64,000 bases of DNA from JBAYIE01 sp965279165 (GTDB taxonomy: Bacteria; Bacteroidota; Bacteroidia; UKL13-3), in NCBI GenBank assembly GCA_965279165.1, contig OZ257140.1, positions 1,116,001-1,180,000 on the forward strand, given 5' to 3'. A program made the position numbers and the translations under genes. This document shows, piece after piece, positions 8,708-17,944 of the stretch. The notes under the pieces are model-generated. The model worked only from the letters and a program-made list of their open reading frames with translations, ran no database searches and was not told the origin of the DNA. Numbering within the stretch: position 1 is the stretch's first letter; each line of letters begins with the position of its first letter.

Positions 8708-9762
8708 AAAAAATATTACTTATTGAAGACAACAAGGAGATGCGTGAGAACACCGCAGAGATACTTGAACTTGCCAATTACTCAGTTACTACTGCAAAAA
8801 ATGGCAAAGACGGTGTGGAGTTGGCACAAACCGGAAAACCTGATTTAATTATTTGTGATATCATGATGCCTGTTTTAGATGGATATGGTGTATTGCATAT
8901 GTTGTCGAAAAACGAGCTCACAGCCAGCATTCCATTTATCTTTTTAACAGCCAAAGCCGAACGCAGCGAATTAAGAAAAGGTATGGAAATGGGCGCAGAT
9001 GATTATCTAACCAAGCCATTTGACGAAATTGAGTTGTTGAATGCAGTGGAAGTTAGACTAAAAAAATCAGACTTATTACAAAGAGAATTTTCGAAAAACA
9101 ACGAAGGTTTAAATGAGTTTATTACCAGTGCCAGAACAATCGAAGACTTAAAAAAAATATCTTCGATACACGATATTCGAATTTATAAAAAGAAAGAAAG
9201 CATATACAAGGAAGACGGGGTTCCACGTGGGATATATTTTTTAAACAAGGGTAAAGTAAAAACTTCCCGATCACATGAAACCGGAAAAGATTTTATTACC
9301 GGATTGTATAAAAATGGTGACTTTTTTGGTTATCTCTCCATCATGGAAGATGCAAATTATTCCGATTCAGCGGAAGCTATTGAAGACAGTGAAATCAGCT
9401 TTATTCCAAAGGATGACTTTATCAGTTTAATATACAAGAATGCGGCTGTTTCTAGGAAATTTATCCAAATGCTTTCGGACAATCTAGGAGAGAAAGAAGA
9501 ACAACTGGTTAGATTGGCATACAACTCTGTTCGAAAAAGAGTAGCAGAAGCGCTGATTGCTTTAAACAACCGCTACAAAAATGCAGGCGACACACATTTC
9601 AGTATGAAAATTTCAAGAGAAGATATCGCCAACCTTTCTGGAACTGCAACCGAAACTACCATTCGAACCTTGAGTGATTTTAAGTCGGAAGGATTAATTG
9701 ACATCAATGGTCGCACCATAACCATCCTTTCTTTAGAGAAAATGGAAAGAATGAAAAACTGA
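8704..9762 (+). CDS. Response regulator: receiver, cNMP-binding domain and CRP-type HTH
   Basis: This 352-residue regulator is the partner of the upstream kinase. The receiver domain (1-120) has acidic residues IEDN near 8-10, phospho-acceptor Asp52 (IICDIMMP) and Lys in LTKPFDE. Residues about 140-260 form a cyclic-nucleotide-binding jelly roll (IYKEDGVPRGIYFLNKGKVK, GDFFGYLSIM). Residues about 270-345 are a CRP/FNR winged helix (ISREDIANLSGTATETTIRTL). No FNR-type cysteine cluster is visible. Most response regulators use OmpR, NarL or NtrC outputs, so a receiver joined to a full CRP module is uncommon. Target genes are unknown. Confidence 0.93.
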   Translation: MKKILLIEDNKEMRENTAEILELANYSVTTAKNGKDGVELAQTGKPDLIICDIMMPVLDGYGVLHMLSKNELTASIPFIFLTAKAERSELRKGMEMGADDYLTKPFDEIELLNAVEVRLKKSDLLQREFSKNNEGLNEFITSARTIEDLKKISSIHDIRIYKKKESIYKEDGVPRGIYFLNKGKVKTSRSHETGKDFITGLYKNGDFFGYLSIMEDANYSDSAEAIEDSEISFIPKDDFISLIYKNAAVSRKFIQMLSDNLGEKEEQLVRLAYNSVRKRVAEALIALNNRYKNAGDTHFSMKISREDIANLSGTATETTIRTLSDFKSEGLIDINGRTITILSLEKMERMKN

Positions 9763-9806
9763 TAAAAATTCAAGAGTTTATGCTTGAATCCTAATATCTG
9801 TCATAG

Positions 9807-9834
9807 TTGATTCCTTCTGTTGCCTTTAATTTTG
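9807..9834 (+). promoter_or_regulatory. Promoter of the small conserved gene
   Basis: TTG (9807-9809), a 17-bp spacer and TAATTTTG (9827-9834) match the Bacteroidota consensus. The ATG at 9835 directly abuts the -7 box and lies before the expected transcription start near 9841, so the ATG at 9865 must be used if this promoter is real. Confidence 0.7.
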
Positions 9835-9864
9835 ATGCGGACAGATAGCACCAAATTAACAGCA

Positions 9865-10266
9865 ATGCAACGTATTCTTAACATAGCAATAGACGACTGT
9901 AAAGAAATAAAAACACTACAACAGGAGTTTACCAGCATGTTCCCTTATTTAAAAATTGAGTTTTTTGCCGGAACCGGTAAGAAGGGGGATTTGAATACCA
10001 AAAAATTACTAAAAAGCGCACATACCACCCTTGGTGAATGCAGGCATTTACATAATACCGGTGTAGTATACATTACAGCCGACATGACGGTTACTGAACT
10101 CGAACAATTGTTCTTCAATACCTTTGGTCTTTCTGCTCAGATTTTTAGAAAATCAGGTCGCGTTTGGTTAGAAACAACCGTTACCGACAAATGGTCGCTC
10201 GAAAAACAAAACCACGAAGGCGAACAACTTTCTAAGCAGCTTTTATCAGACGATTGGAGCAATTAG
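9865..10266 (+). CDS. Small conserved Bacteroidota protein of unknown function
   Basis: This gives 133 residues from the ATG at 9865. An ATG at 9835 and a TTG at 9820 would extend it, but both collide with the promoter. It has no signal peptide, membrane segment or cysteine motif apart from one TTLGECR. Features visible are KTLQQEFTSMFPYLKIEFF near the start, GVVYITADMTVTELEQLFFNTFGL in the middle and FRKSGRVWLETTVTDKWSLEKQN near the end. I recall short cytosolic proteins with an FPFLKIEFF-type motif in many Bacteroidota, but know of no function. It follows the two-component pair but has its own promoter. Confidence 0.65.
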   Translation: MQRILNIAIDDCKEIKTLQQEFTSMFPYLKIEFFAGTGKKGDLNTKKLLKSAHTTLGECRHLHNTGVVYITADMTVTELEQLFFNTFGLSAQIFRKSGRVWLETTVTDKWSLEKQNHEGEQLSKQLLSDDWSN

Positions 10267-10287
10267 GAAATGAGTAAGTGAGTAAAC

Positions 10288-10655
10288 GCGTAAATGAGTA
10301 AATGTTGATGAGCCGTATGGCGAAGAAATCCCGCGCGATAAAAACAAGGAGGTACGACGTAGTTTTTACATGCGGGAAGTGAATAGGGTCGCGTCACGAG
10401 AAATGTCGATTGTTGTTTTGCCAAAGCGGTAAGAAAGCTTGTCTGAAAATTAATCTTAATTATATACGAAATGCCGGTGTCTGAGCTAAATCATGAGCTT
10501 GTCGAATGATGTCGAAGACATCCGGATTAGAGGAAATGCGTAAATGAGTAAATGTTGATAAGCCGTATGGCGAAGAAATCCCGCGCGATAAAAACAAGGA
10601 GGTACGACGTAGTTTTTACATGCGGGAAGTAAATAGGGTCGCGTCACGAGAAATG
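10288..10655. repeat. Two copies of a 118-bp hairpin-bearing direct repeat
   Basis: Copies at 10288-10405 and 10538-10655 differ at only two positions (10310/10560 and 10381/10631) and start exactly 250 bp apart. Each contains an imperfect hairpin: TCCCGCGCGATAAAAAC opposite GTTTTTACATGCGGGA, with a 16-nt loop containing GGAGGTACGACG. The segment between them carries GAGCTTGTCGAA, the reverse complement of a word near 78. There is no gene in 10267-10805. Confidence 0.9.
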
Positions 10656-10664
10656 CCAATCGTT

Positions 10665-10748
10665 GACTAATGCCAAATGACTAATGCCTTTTGCCTCCTG
10701 CCTCCTGCCTCATGCCTCATGCCTTCTTTCTCCTGCCTCTTGCCTAAA
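10665..10748. repeat. Heptamer array (GCCTCCT type)
   Basis: Twelve consecutive 7-bp units run from GACTAAT, GCCAAAT, GACTAAT and GCCTTTT through GCCTCCT, GCCTCCT, GCCTCAT, GCCTCAT and GCCTTCT to GCCTCTT. The same GCCTCCT/GCCTTTT units recur at 44208-44249. Confidence 0.9.
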
Positions 10749-10784
10749 AAAAAAAACGTACCACATAAATGCAGTACGTTTTTC
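10746..10784 (-). terminator. Rho-independent terminator of the sigma/PKD operon
   Basis: On the minus strand, AAAAACGTAC (10783-10774) pairs with GTACGTTTTT (10761-10752) around a 12-nt loop and is followed by a long T run. It lies 22 bp past the stop codon of the 2035-residue PKD protein gene. Confidence 0.8.
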
Positions 10785-10805
10785 TTATCAGAATAATTCT
10801 ATCCG

Positions 10806-13800
10806 TTACCGGATTAAAGTAATGGTTCCTGTTTCTGTGACATTTACATCACTTCCCCTGAACTTGTAACTAAATATAAAGTAGTAAACACCCGGAGCAC
10901 ATTCTGTTCCATCATTTTGGTTTTTACCATTCCAGAGGTTTTTAGAATCAACCGACTCAAACACTTTATCGCCCCAGCGGTTAAAGATATTTAACTCGTA
11001 CTTGATTTCGCCTTCAATAACAATTTTAAATAAATCATTCACGTTATCCCCGTTTGGAGAGAACACATTGTATATTTTTATCTTGGTAAAGAAGTTACTG
11101 GTTATCATATGGCAAACCGAATCTGGACATTTACCCAATGTATCATATGTGATAGCCATTAAGCAAACTTTGTAGGTTCCTGTATCGTCTTTCAAATCGT
11201 GCGACCAATCCTTGTCGTTTATATTACCCAATTTAGAGTCGCGCAACGAACCATCCGGATTAAACATAAACCATTCGTAGTAGTATGATGCCGAAGAAGT
11301 ATTGTTAAATTTAAACAATGGAATCGCTGAAGTGTCGGTATCAAACGACGGCAATGGTACGTGTACTTCCACCGTCATGGTATCAATATTCACACAATTC
11401 TTAGCAGTTGCCGGAGGAATATTTGCATTGTACCCGGATGGATATCCATAGATACTATATACCCCTGGTTTATTAAATGAATGATCCACAGAATTTGGTG
11501 CCGATCCATTTTGGGTAACTGTTTCGAGCGAATCTGTTCCTTCATAGAAACCATACATAAATTGGGTATAATTAGGATCAGATGTATTTTGAATTTGGAA
11601 TATTTCATCAATACATACATGTCGTTCGCTTACTTCCATGGCAACAGGGAACTTAACCAAATGGATATGGAATGGTTTTTCGTTACCTGTTATGGTATCA
11701 GGGAATAAAACCGGTGCGCAAGTTCCGATACCTGTTACAGGATCTTCGTCGCTACCATATGCATAGATTGAGAATACACCTGAATCCGGATACAAATGTT
11801 CTACGGTATCTCTTCTACCTATCACTTTGCTTTGTTGGCCATCACCCCAATAGATATAAGTAACTCTAGTAGGCGTATCACCAGGAGTTTGCATATCGAA
11901 TGAATCAGCCATATTCACTAATTTCACACGGAATGGAGAACATCCTATGGTATCCGTTAACAAACGGAAGTGCGGACGAGGGCCTTTGATAAATACCTCG
12001 CGATAAGTTGTATCCTTACAGCCTTGTTCCGTTTCGACCACCAACTTGACCTTAAACTTACCATTGGTACGATATGGATATTCCGGATTCGGATTACCTG
12101 TTGCCGGTACAAATGGATTGATGGTATCGTTCTTGTTGTCGCCAAACCACCAATATTGCATGGCTACTTTATCGGTAGTAGATGGGCCGGTTCCAAACAC
12201 CATATAACTGGAATCGAACATAGGAACTGCCGGAATACCGCAATTGTAGATATCTTGAATCATTCCAATTTTAGCTACCGGTTTCACAATATTTACATAA
12301 CGTACACAAGTATCCCAATGGCCTAAACTATCTCTTGAATACATCGATACTTTATACCTACCATAACCTGCATATTTATGCACCGGATTTTTACCCATTG
12401 CATATGGGAAAGTTCCATCACCGAAATCCCAGTAAATACGTTCGGTCAATATAGAATCATGGATACGAAGGGTATCAAACTGGTTGGTTGCAATATTCCA
12501 TTTATAGATTTCATCGTCATAGAAAGTACCTCTGAAATCGAGCGGATAAAATTCAAAGTGTCTCCAGAAATCAAACGTATCTATCTGCATCAGATTTTCA
12601 GGATAACCATAAGTCAATTCACCTTGTACCGGATTACGGGTTACATCAGGGAAGAACGGTAAGCTGGAAACCTGGCAATCGTATCTCCAGTAGCGCACTG
12701 AATCTTTAAAGTAAACATCTTCGTTCACGCAGAATACCGAATCGGCAATTAAATCCCCATTTGCATTCCTGGTCATGGTTTCAAACGTATCGATAAATCC
12801 GATGGTAATAAACTTACCTGCAATTTGCTGGCAACCGGCGGTTGAAACAATTAAGCGAATCATACTGGAAATATTCGCATCCGGACCTTTATAAGGAGTA
12901 ATCCGGTTATCCGCTTCCCAACTGGTTCGCACATAGGTATGTGATATTGGCAAGAACATCATAGCCGTATCAACGACTATATAGGAAGGATTTGTTTTAC
13001 CCAATCCGGTACAATAGTCGAGCGTATCGTATGAAACTTGTTTGAACTTACCGGGGGTACGAGCTTTTAAACCATCGGTTGCGCCAGGGAATGAAGCACG
13101 AATTGGCCATACAGTTGAATCCATAATAATTGGATTTGCAGGATCGAACATATCGATATTATAACGAACCCTTCGCATACCATTGGTATAGAATCCATCG
13201 GTAGTAAAATCATCACCGGCATACCAGAATGAATCAACCGTTACAGTTGCATCACCCCACTGCCAGCTATCGTACTTCACACTATCTTGGATACTGTCTT
13301 CCGAAAATGCAGTTATGGTTTCGCCTTTTCCACGTAATTTATATGCACCTGGAGGATTTTGTTGCGGGAAATCAAAGAATACTGCATCCAGATTTATAAT
13401 ACGGAGGAAGTTATGGTACCATACCGGAGTTGATACGCAACGAGGTGTATTACAATCCACGTATTCGATATCAATTAAAGTATCCGGAATACCGGGAGTT
13501 AAAGGACGTAAATTAAATATGCGGTTAAAGTTGAACGCTCCAATTGGCGCTTGGTAAACACCCAAGTTGGCACGATATTGAGACATCAAAATATTTTTAC
13601 GGGAAGTATCTTTACAACCATTACCAATTTGTAATCCTACGGTAACCCATCCATTTGCAGTATCTGCCGGTGGTGGTGTTCCTGTATTGAATCCATAATG
13701 GTAAATGAAAGTAGTTCCACCCGGACTAGTCCAAACGGATAAAGGATTAAAGTTAGCCTGTGCAAAGAATGGTGGTCGGTTTAATCCACCCGGAGTTAAG

Positions 13801-16800
13801 CCACCTTGCCAAGTTACAAATCCATCCAGATCGCATGGTGTTAAATCTTTTCTATCTGCTAACGAATCGTAATTAAACAATACAAATGTTTGTCCGCAAG
13901 CAGGAACTAAACCCGGATACACACCTAATTGAGAAAAGCTAAAACGCACGTTAGCACCAAATGCATTGGTTGTTAAACCCGGACAAATCTTTCCACCTAT
14001 TGCCAAACCTCGGGCATCCGCTTTACCTAATGCCAATTGTACGGTTGCTTCATCGAAACAATCGTTATCATCCAATACAATACTGTCTATTGGTCCACCC
14101 GGAACATAGGACTCGTTATTCACCGAATCTTTGAGACGTTGTCGAACGGTTAAACATCGTTGAATGGTTCTTCTAAAAGTATACTCATAGAAATCGCCAC
14201 CGCCCGGAATAATCGTATAAGGTTGGATGGTCCACGAGTCGCCTTGGTAATTTACGGTAAATCCTCCATTAACCGTATCTATGGTCGGACCATTTAAGAT
14301 AACATATTTTCCTCGTCCTAAACCAACAGGATCCGGCACATTCAATACCTGTAACTGAGAACTAGGTACTAGATCCTGTCCATTATTGGTACGTAATGCC
14401 ATGGTATCAATCCGTGGCCACTGCACGGTAACCGTATTAGGAACCGAATTGGTAGGAATAGTATCAACATAATAGCGAGTTGTTATTTGTCCATTTATAG
14501 GATTGGTATAAGGAAACGATTTAATGGTATACTGCATAACAGAAGTACCCGGAACCAATGACCATGCACCAGTTGCAACATTTAAGTAAATCGGTTTACC
14601 CCACCATTTTTTGTCGCCATTTTGAACCAGGAATTGCTTACCGGGAGGTAAAGGGAATACGGTATCCCATCGGGTTAAATCCCAAGGCATAAAGTCATGT
14701 CCACGGCGATACCATAAATATACGGAATCCCAATTTGGATAAGAATATCTTGGCAAAGTATCAAAAGAGAATTTACACGACATACGACCCGGATAGGTTA
14801 CACCATTTGCAACGAAGAAATGGTCAGAACCAAAATCCTGTCCAATTGCTGTAATCCATGGACCTGTACCCCAAACGCCAGGAGTAGCAGATGCCTGAGG
14901 GAAACCTCTTCTTGGAACGGAGAACGAAGTACACTGAGGAGCATAATTATCATCAAAATCCCAACGTCTCCATACTTTACGCGACTTGAAATACGCGGAG
15001 GTATTAACAAAATCTACGGTGTCTGTAGGTCCGCATTGGGTTTTCTGAGAACCTTTAATTACAACCGGAACCGGAGGTGCTTCAATACCTGCAGATGGTC
15101 CTATAACCAAAACGCCATAACTTTGAATATTAAAACTATTCAATAATCTATGGTATACATAGGCCTTATTAAGAATAGCATTATCAGAAGTAGTATCCGT
15201 AATCAGAGGCGATTTTTTAAACAATACATTTGGTCTGTCGAACTCTAATCTATAGGCATACAAAGAGTCGTAATCATTATCACTTGCATTATATTTATGG
15301 TAAAGCGGTTTGGTTGCTCCCGGCACCCTTGTTAATTCGAGAATATGATTTATAGGTAAACGAACCGAATCAACAATAAAGGTATCCGGAGCAATTACAT
15401 TTATTACAGGATCCAGTTTTCGGAAGTAAACAATTTTATCCTGTGCTTTGGTGGTAAATGCATAAATGGTGGTATCCATGGTTGGTACATCGGTTTTCAA
15501 TTGTTCCAAGGTGCGTGTAGTACGGGTATTGTATAAGGTAATACTATCTTGGAAATCCACCGGATCAGCAAATTTATATGGCAAAGTTTGTCCGGCAGGA
15601 ATTCCATATGGATTTGCTCCCCAGTCGTTATCCGGATACATGTAAGCACTATCCATTCGGGTGTAGGTAGATATCGCAGATCGATAAACAAAAGTGGTGT
15701 CCGGACAGACATTCTTTATACTAATCCGTGGGAAGAACGAACCCATTGCAGAATAAATATGACATGGGTTCCAGCTAGACGAATCCAGATTCTTTTGAGC
15801 AGGATCCTTAGGATCACCAAAATTCCACACAAAATCTCCTGCTCCAGATTGGGCAAAAGAAATAGGAGTCATACGGAAACAAATATTTTTGGTATTGGCA
15901 CTTCCACTACATACGGTATCCTTGCGTGTACCGGTATCGATTGCTGTTTTGGTAGTTACAATATCGAAACGGAAATTGATGTTTTGTGGCAAAGCTTGTG
16001 TGGTATTGTTAGCCTTTTTACGGATACTATCAATACAACCGGTAACATCTGTTAAAGATAATCCGGGATTGAACTGACCATCTTTGCGGTAACAATGCAT
16101 GATGGTATCGAAATGGTTTTGCGGATCGTTGATACCGGAACCGGTATAGGTTTGTCCATCACCAAAATCCCAGGTATAGCTGGCAATTTGGTTAGCCGGA
16201 GCTACACCTGTATTTTGAAACGAATAACAAGTTACAAAACAAGGTCCGGTTAAGAAAGTCCATTTAAAATTTGGGGTAATATTGGGTTTCAGATACACTG
16301 CTTTTTGAAACAAGGAATCTTTGCGACAACCTTTTTCGTCGGTAACAGATAACAAAACATCAATACCGGTTATGGTAGTAATTGGAGAAAAATACGTATG
16401 ACATACATCTGCAGTACCTAAAGCGGTATCTCCACTTGCATCACCATAATTCCAATAGTAATATTTTAAGGGATTGCTTGGTGTATTTGGATTAACAGAT
16501 GCTAAATTTTTAAAACAAAATAAATTTCCACGGAAACACTGGGTATCCTGACTCACTACCGCCATATTTACGATTGGTAAATTATACACAACCACCGGTG
16601 CAGTTGCCGAATCCCGGATGGAATTATCGGATAACCTTACCTTTACTTTAACCGTATGGTTTCCGGGAGCGTATTTATACGTATACGCTGCGGATGTAGA
16701 GGGTGTTTGGTTAATTACAACTCCATTATTATACATATCGAATATATAATTCAATACTGTTAAGCCCGATGGTGGAGCGTAAACCACGGAAACGGTTGCC

Positions 16801-16913
16801 AAATTTCCATCGCAAATCACAGAAGGTGATAGGGCAATGGATACTTGTGCCTTGAGGTTAAAGAAACCTCCGAGCAAAAGGGTAATTAAAAATGTAAATT
16901 TCAACTTATTCAT
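10806..16913 (-). CDS. Giant PKD-repeat surface protein, T9SS type B (CHU_C) cargo
   Basis: This gives 2035 residues from the ATG at 16913, where MNKLKFTFLITLLL opens a clean signal peptide ending NLKAQ. Frames extending to 17030 lack a sensible N-terminus. Many PKD-type immunoglobulin-like domains are marked by W.FGDG variants (YTWDFGDGQTY, FVWNFGDPKD, IYWDFGDGTF, YWWFGDNKND, IYWGDGQQSK). Residues about 1945-2035 are the gliding-motility C-terminal (CHU_C, type B) sorting domain: VFSPNGDNVNDLFK, FNRWGDKVFES, LWNGKNQNDG, ending GTITLIR. It is exported through Sec and T9SS to the surface and is probably an adhesin or matrix protein. It is the last gene of an operon with a sigma factor and a CHU_C membrane protein. 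Confidence 0.9.
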   Translation of the reverse strand: MNKLKFTFLITLLLGGFFNLKAQVSIALSPSVICDGNLATVSVVYAPPSGLTVLNYIFDMYNNGVVINQTPSTSAAYTYKYAPGNHTVKVKVRLSDNSIRDSATAPVVVYNLPIVNMAVVSQDTQCFRGNLFCFKNLASVNPNTPSNPLKYYYWNYGDASGDTALGTADVCHTYFSPITTITGIDVLLSVTDEKGCRKDSLFQKAVYLKPNITPNFKWTFLTGPCFVTCYSFQNTGVAPANQIASYTWDFGDGQTYTGSGINDPQNHFDTIMHCYRKDGQFNPGLSLTDVTGCIDSIRKKANNTTQALPQNINFRFDIVTTKTAIDTGTRKDTVCSGSANTKNICFRMTPISFAQSGAGDFVWNFGDPKDPAQKNLDSSSWNPCHIYSAMGSFFPRISIKNVCPDTTFVYRSAISTYTRMDSAYMYPDNDWGANPYGIPAGQTLPYKFADPVDFQDSITLYNTRTTRTLEQLKTDVPTMDTTIYAFTTKAQDKIVYFRKLDPVINVIAPDTFIVDSVRLPINHILELTRVPGATKPLYHKYNASDNDYDSLYAYRLEFDRPNVLFKKSPLITDTTSDNAILNKAYVYHRLLNSFNIQSYGVLVIGPSAGIEAPPVPVVIKGSQKTQCGPTDTVDFVNTSAYFKSRKVWRRWDFDDNYAPQCTSFSVPRRGFPQASATPGVWGTGPWITAIGQDFGSDHFFVANGVTYPGRMSCKFSFDTLPRYSYPNWDSVYLWYRRGHDFMPWDLTRWDTVFPLPPGKQFLVQNGDKKWWGKPIYLNVATGAWSLVPGTSVMQYTIKSFPYTNPINGQITTRYYVDTIPTNSVPNTVTVQWPRIDTMALRTNNGQDLVPSSQLQVLNVPDPVGLGRGKYVILNGPTIDTVNGGFTVNYQGDSWTIQPYTIIPGGGDFYEYTFRRTIQRCLTVRQRLKDSVNNESYVPGGPIDSIVLDDNDCFDEATVQLALGKADARGLAIGGKICPGLTTNAFGANVRFSFSQLGVYPGLVPACGQTFVLFNYDSLADRKDLTPCDLDGFVTWQGGLTPGGLNRPPFFAQANFNPLSVWTSPGGTTFIYHYGFNTGTPPPADTANGWVTVGLQIGNGCKDTSRKNILMSQYRANLGVYQAPIGAFNFNRIFNLRPLTPGIPDTLIDIEYVDCNTPRCVSTPVWYHNFLRIINLDAVFFDFPQQNPPGAYKLRGKGETITAFSEDSIQDSVKYDSWQWGDATVTVDSFWYAGDDFTTDGFYTNGMRRVRYNIDMFDPANPIIMDSTVWPIRASFPGATDGLKARTPGKFKQVSYDTLDYCTGLGKTNPSYIVVDTAMMFLPISHTYVRTSWEADNRITPYKGPDANISSMIRLIVSTAGCQQIAGKFITIGFIDTFETMTRNANGDLIADSVFCVNEDVYFKDSVRYWRYDCQVSSLPFFPDVTRNPVQGELTYGYPENLMQIDTFDFWRHFEFYPLDFRGTFYDDEIYKWNIATNQFDTLRIHDSILTERIYWDFGDGTFPYAMGKNPVHKYAGYGRYKVSMYSRDSLGHWDTCVRYVNIVKPVAKIGMIQDIYNCGIPAVPMFDSSYMVFGTGPSTTDKVAMQYWWFGDNKNDTINPFVPATGNPNPEYPYRTNGKFKVKLVVETEQGCKDTTYREVFIKGPRPHFRLLTDTIGCSPFRVKLVNMADSFDMQTPGDTPTRVTYIYWGDGQQSKVIGRRDTVEHLYPDSGVFSIYAYGSDEDPVTGIGTCAPVLFPDTITGNEKPFHIHLVKFPVAMEVSERHVCIDEIFQIQNTSDPNYTQFMYGFYEGTDSLETVTQNGSAPNSVDHSFNKPGVYSIYGYPSGYNANIPPATAKNCVNIDTMTVEVHVPLPSFDTDTSAIPLFKFNNTSSASYYYEWFMFNPDGSLRDSKLGNINDKDWSHDLKDDTGTYKVCLMAITYDTLGKCPDSVCHMITSNFFTKIKIYNVFSPNGDNVNDLFKIVIEGEIKYELNIFNRWGDKVFESVDSKNLWNGKNQNDGTECAPGVYYFIFSYKFRGSDVNVTETGTITLIR

Positions 16914-17032
16914 AATCGGTTTATTTTTATTCACTGTTATTGGTTTCCGTTGCACCAAATTGGTATCGGAAAGCATGGTTCGGTTTGGTAAGTGATTTGC
17001 TAACATATGATTTTTAATTAATATTTTCAATT

Positions 17033-17941
17033 TTATCGGATTAATTTAATTGTACCTGACTTATTTGATCTGTTTCCATCTTTTAATTCATACACAAATA
17101 AGTAAGTATAAACGCCATCTTCACAAGGGTTTCCGGCGATGTTTTTGCCATCCCAGTAGGTATCTTTCGACATACTTTCGAAGACCATATTTCCATTCAA
17201 ATCAAAAATTCTCAGGAAAAAATAAGTTTCCTCTTCTATACTGATTCTGAAAACATCATTTTCACCACTTCCATCCGGTGTAAATACATTTGGAATGACA
17301 ACCTTGTTATACGCATCAGATGGAGAGGTAACCGGTTGAACATCTTTATTACCGCTACGTTCCGATCGGTCGTACATAGTAGGACGTGTTTGCTTTTGAA
17401 CCGGTTTAACCGTAGGCAACGCCTTTGTAGCTGTTTGGTTATTACTTACCGATAGTGTTACCGGAGGGGTGGATAGTTGTTCATTATCCTTTTCGTTTTC
17501 AACAGGTTGTAAGTTATTTTGGTTTTCTTGGATGGCTTTATGATCCGGTTTGGTACCTACTTTTGATTTCTGAGGAGCAGGTTTTTCTTTGCTCTTTTCT
17601 ATCACTTCCTCTGTTATTACTGGAGGAATGGCATTTACATCCATCTTCTCGGTAATCGGTTGTTTATTCTCTACCAAAATAATTGGTTCGTTTTTGGTTG
17701 GACTTAACGATTGGTAAACCACCAATCCAATTCCACCCAAAACCGGTAATCCGGCTATGATTGCAATTTTTGTAGTAAGGGTTGCCGATTTTACGAAAGT
17801 TGCTACTTTACCTGCTAAGCTTGTTTGAACAGCAGAATTTCCCAATTGCTGGCTGATACCTGACCAAACATCCGGAGCTTCAGGCGTAAAATTGCTTAAA
17901 CTCTCTTTCAGTAATTCATCTATATGCACTTTATCGCCCAT
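17033..17941 (-). CDS. Anti-sigma-like membrane protein with a C-terminal CHU_C domain
   Basis: The 302 residues begin without a signal peptide (MGDKVHIDELLKESL, then APDVWSGISQQLG), the kind of short helical N-terminus seen in Bacteroidota anti-sigma factors. One membrane helix spans about 57-79 (IAIIAGLPVLGGIGLVVY). A long Lys/Pro/Thr/Gln-rich linker spans about 80-213. Residues 214-302 are a type B gliding C-terminal domain (NVFTPDGSGENDVFR, FDLNGNMVFES, YWDGKNIAGNP, ending GTIKLIR). The gene begins 3 bp after the ECF sigma stop and precedes the 2035-residue PKD gene. The anti-sigma role is inferred from position and topology; the N-terminal domain is too short to identify confidently. A sorting domain on an inner-membrane-anchored protein is unusual. 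Confidence 0.75.
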   Translation of the reverse strand: MGDKVHIDELLKESLSNFTPEAPDVWSGISQQLGNSAVQTSLAGKVATFVKSATLTTKIAIIAGLPVLGGIGLVVYQSLSPTKNEPIILVENKQPITEKMDVNAIPPVITEEVIEKSKEKPAPQKSKVGTKPDHKAIQENQNNLQPVENEKDNEQLSTPPVTLSVSNNQTATKALPTVKPVQKQTRPTMYDRSERSGNKDVQPVTSPSDAYNKVVIPNVFTPDGSGENDVFRISIEEETYFFLRIFDLNGNMVFESMSKDTYWDGKNIAGNPCEDGVYTYLFVYELKDGNRSNKSGTIKLIR

Positions 17942-17944
17942 AAT

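Noticed and set aside
9769..9790. Hairpin ATTCAAG/CTTGAAT after the response regulator as terminator
   Set aside because: The stem is AT-rich and no T run follows it.
15549..16055. Plus-strand frame of 168 codons
   Set aside because: It is antisense to the 2035-residue PKD gene; rich in Ile, Arg and Ser without any domain pattern.
17033..17941. Calling the CHU_C membrane protein a normal secreted T9SS cargo
   Set aside because: It has no N-terminal signal peptide; the only hydrophobic helix is at about 57-79, after a cytoplasmic-type N-terminus.
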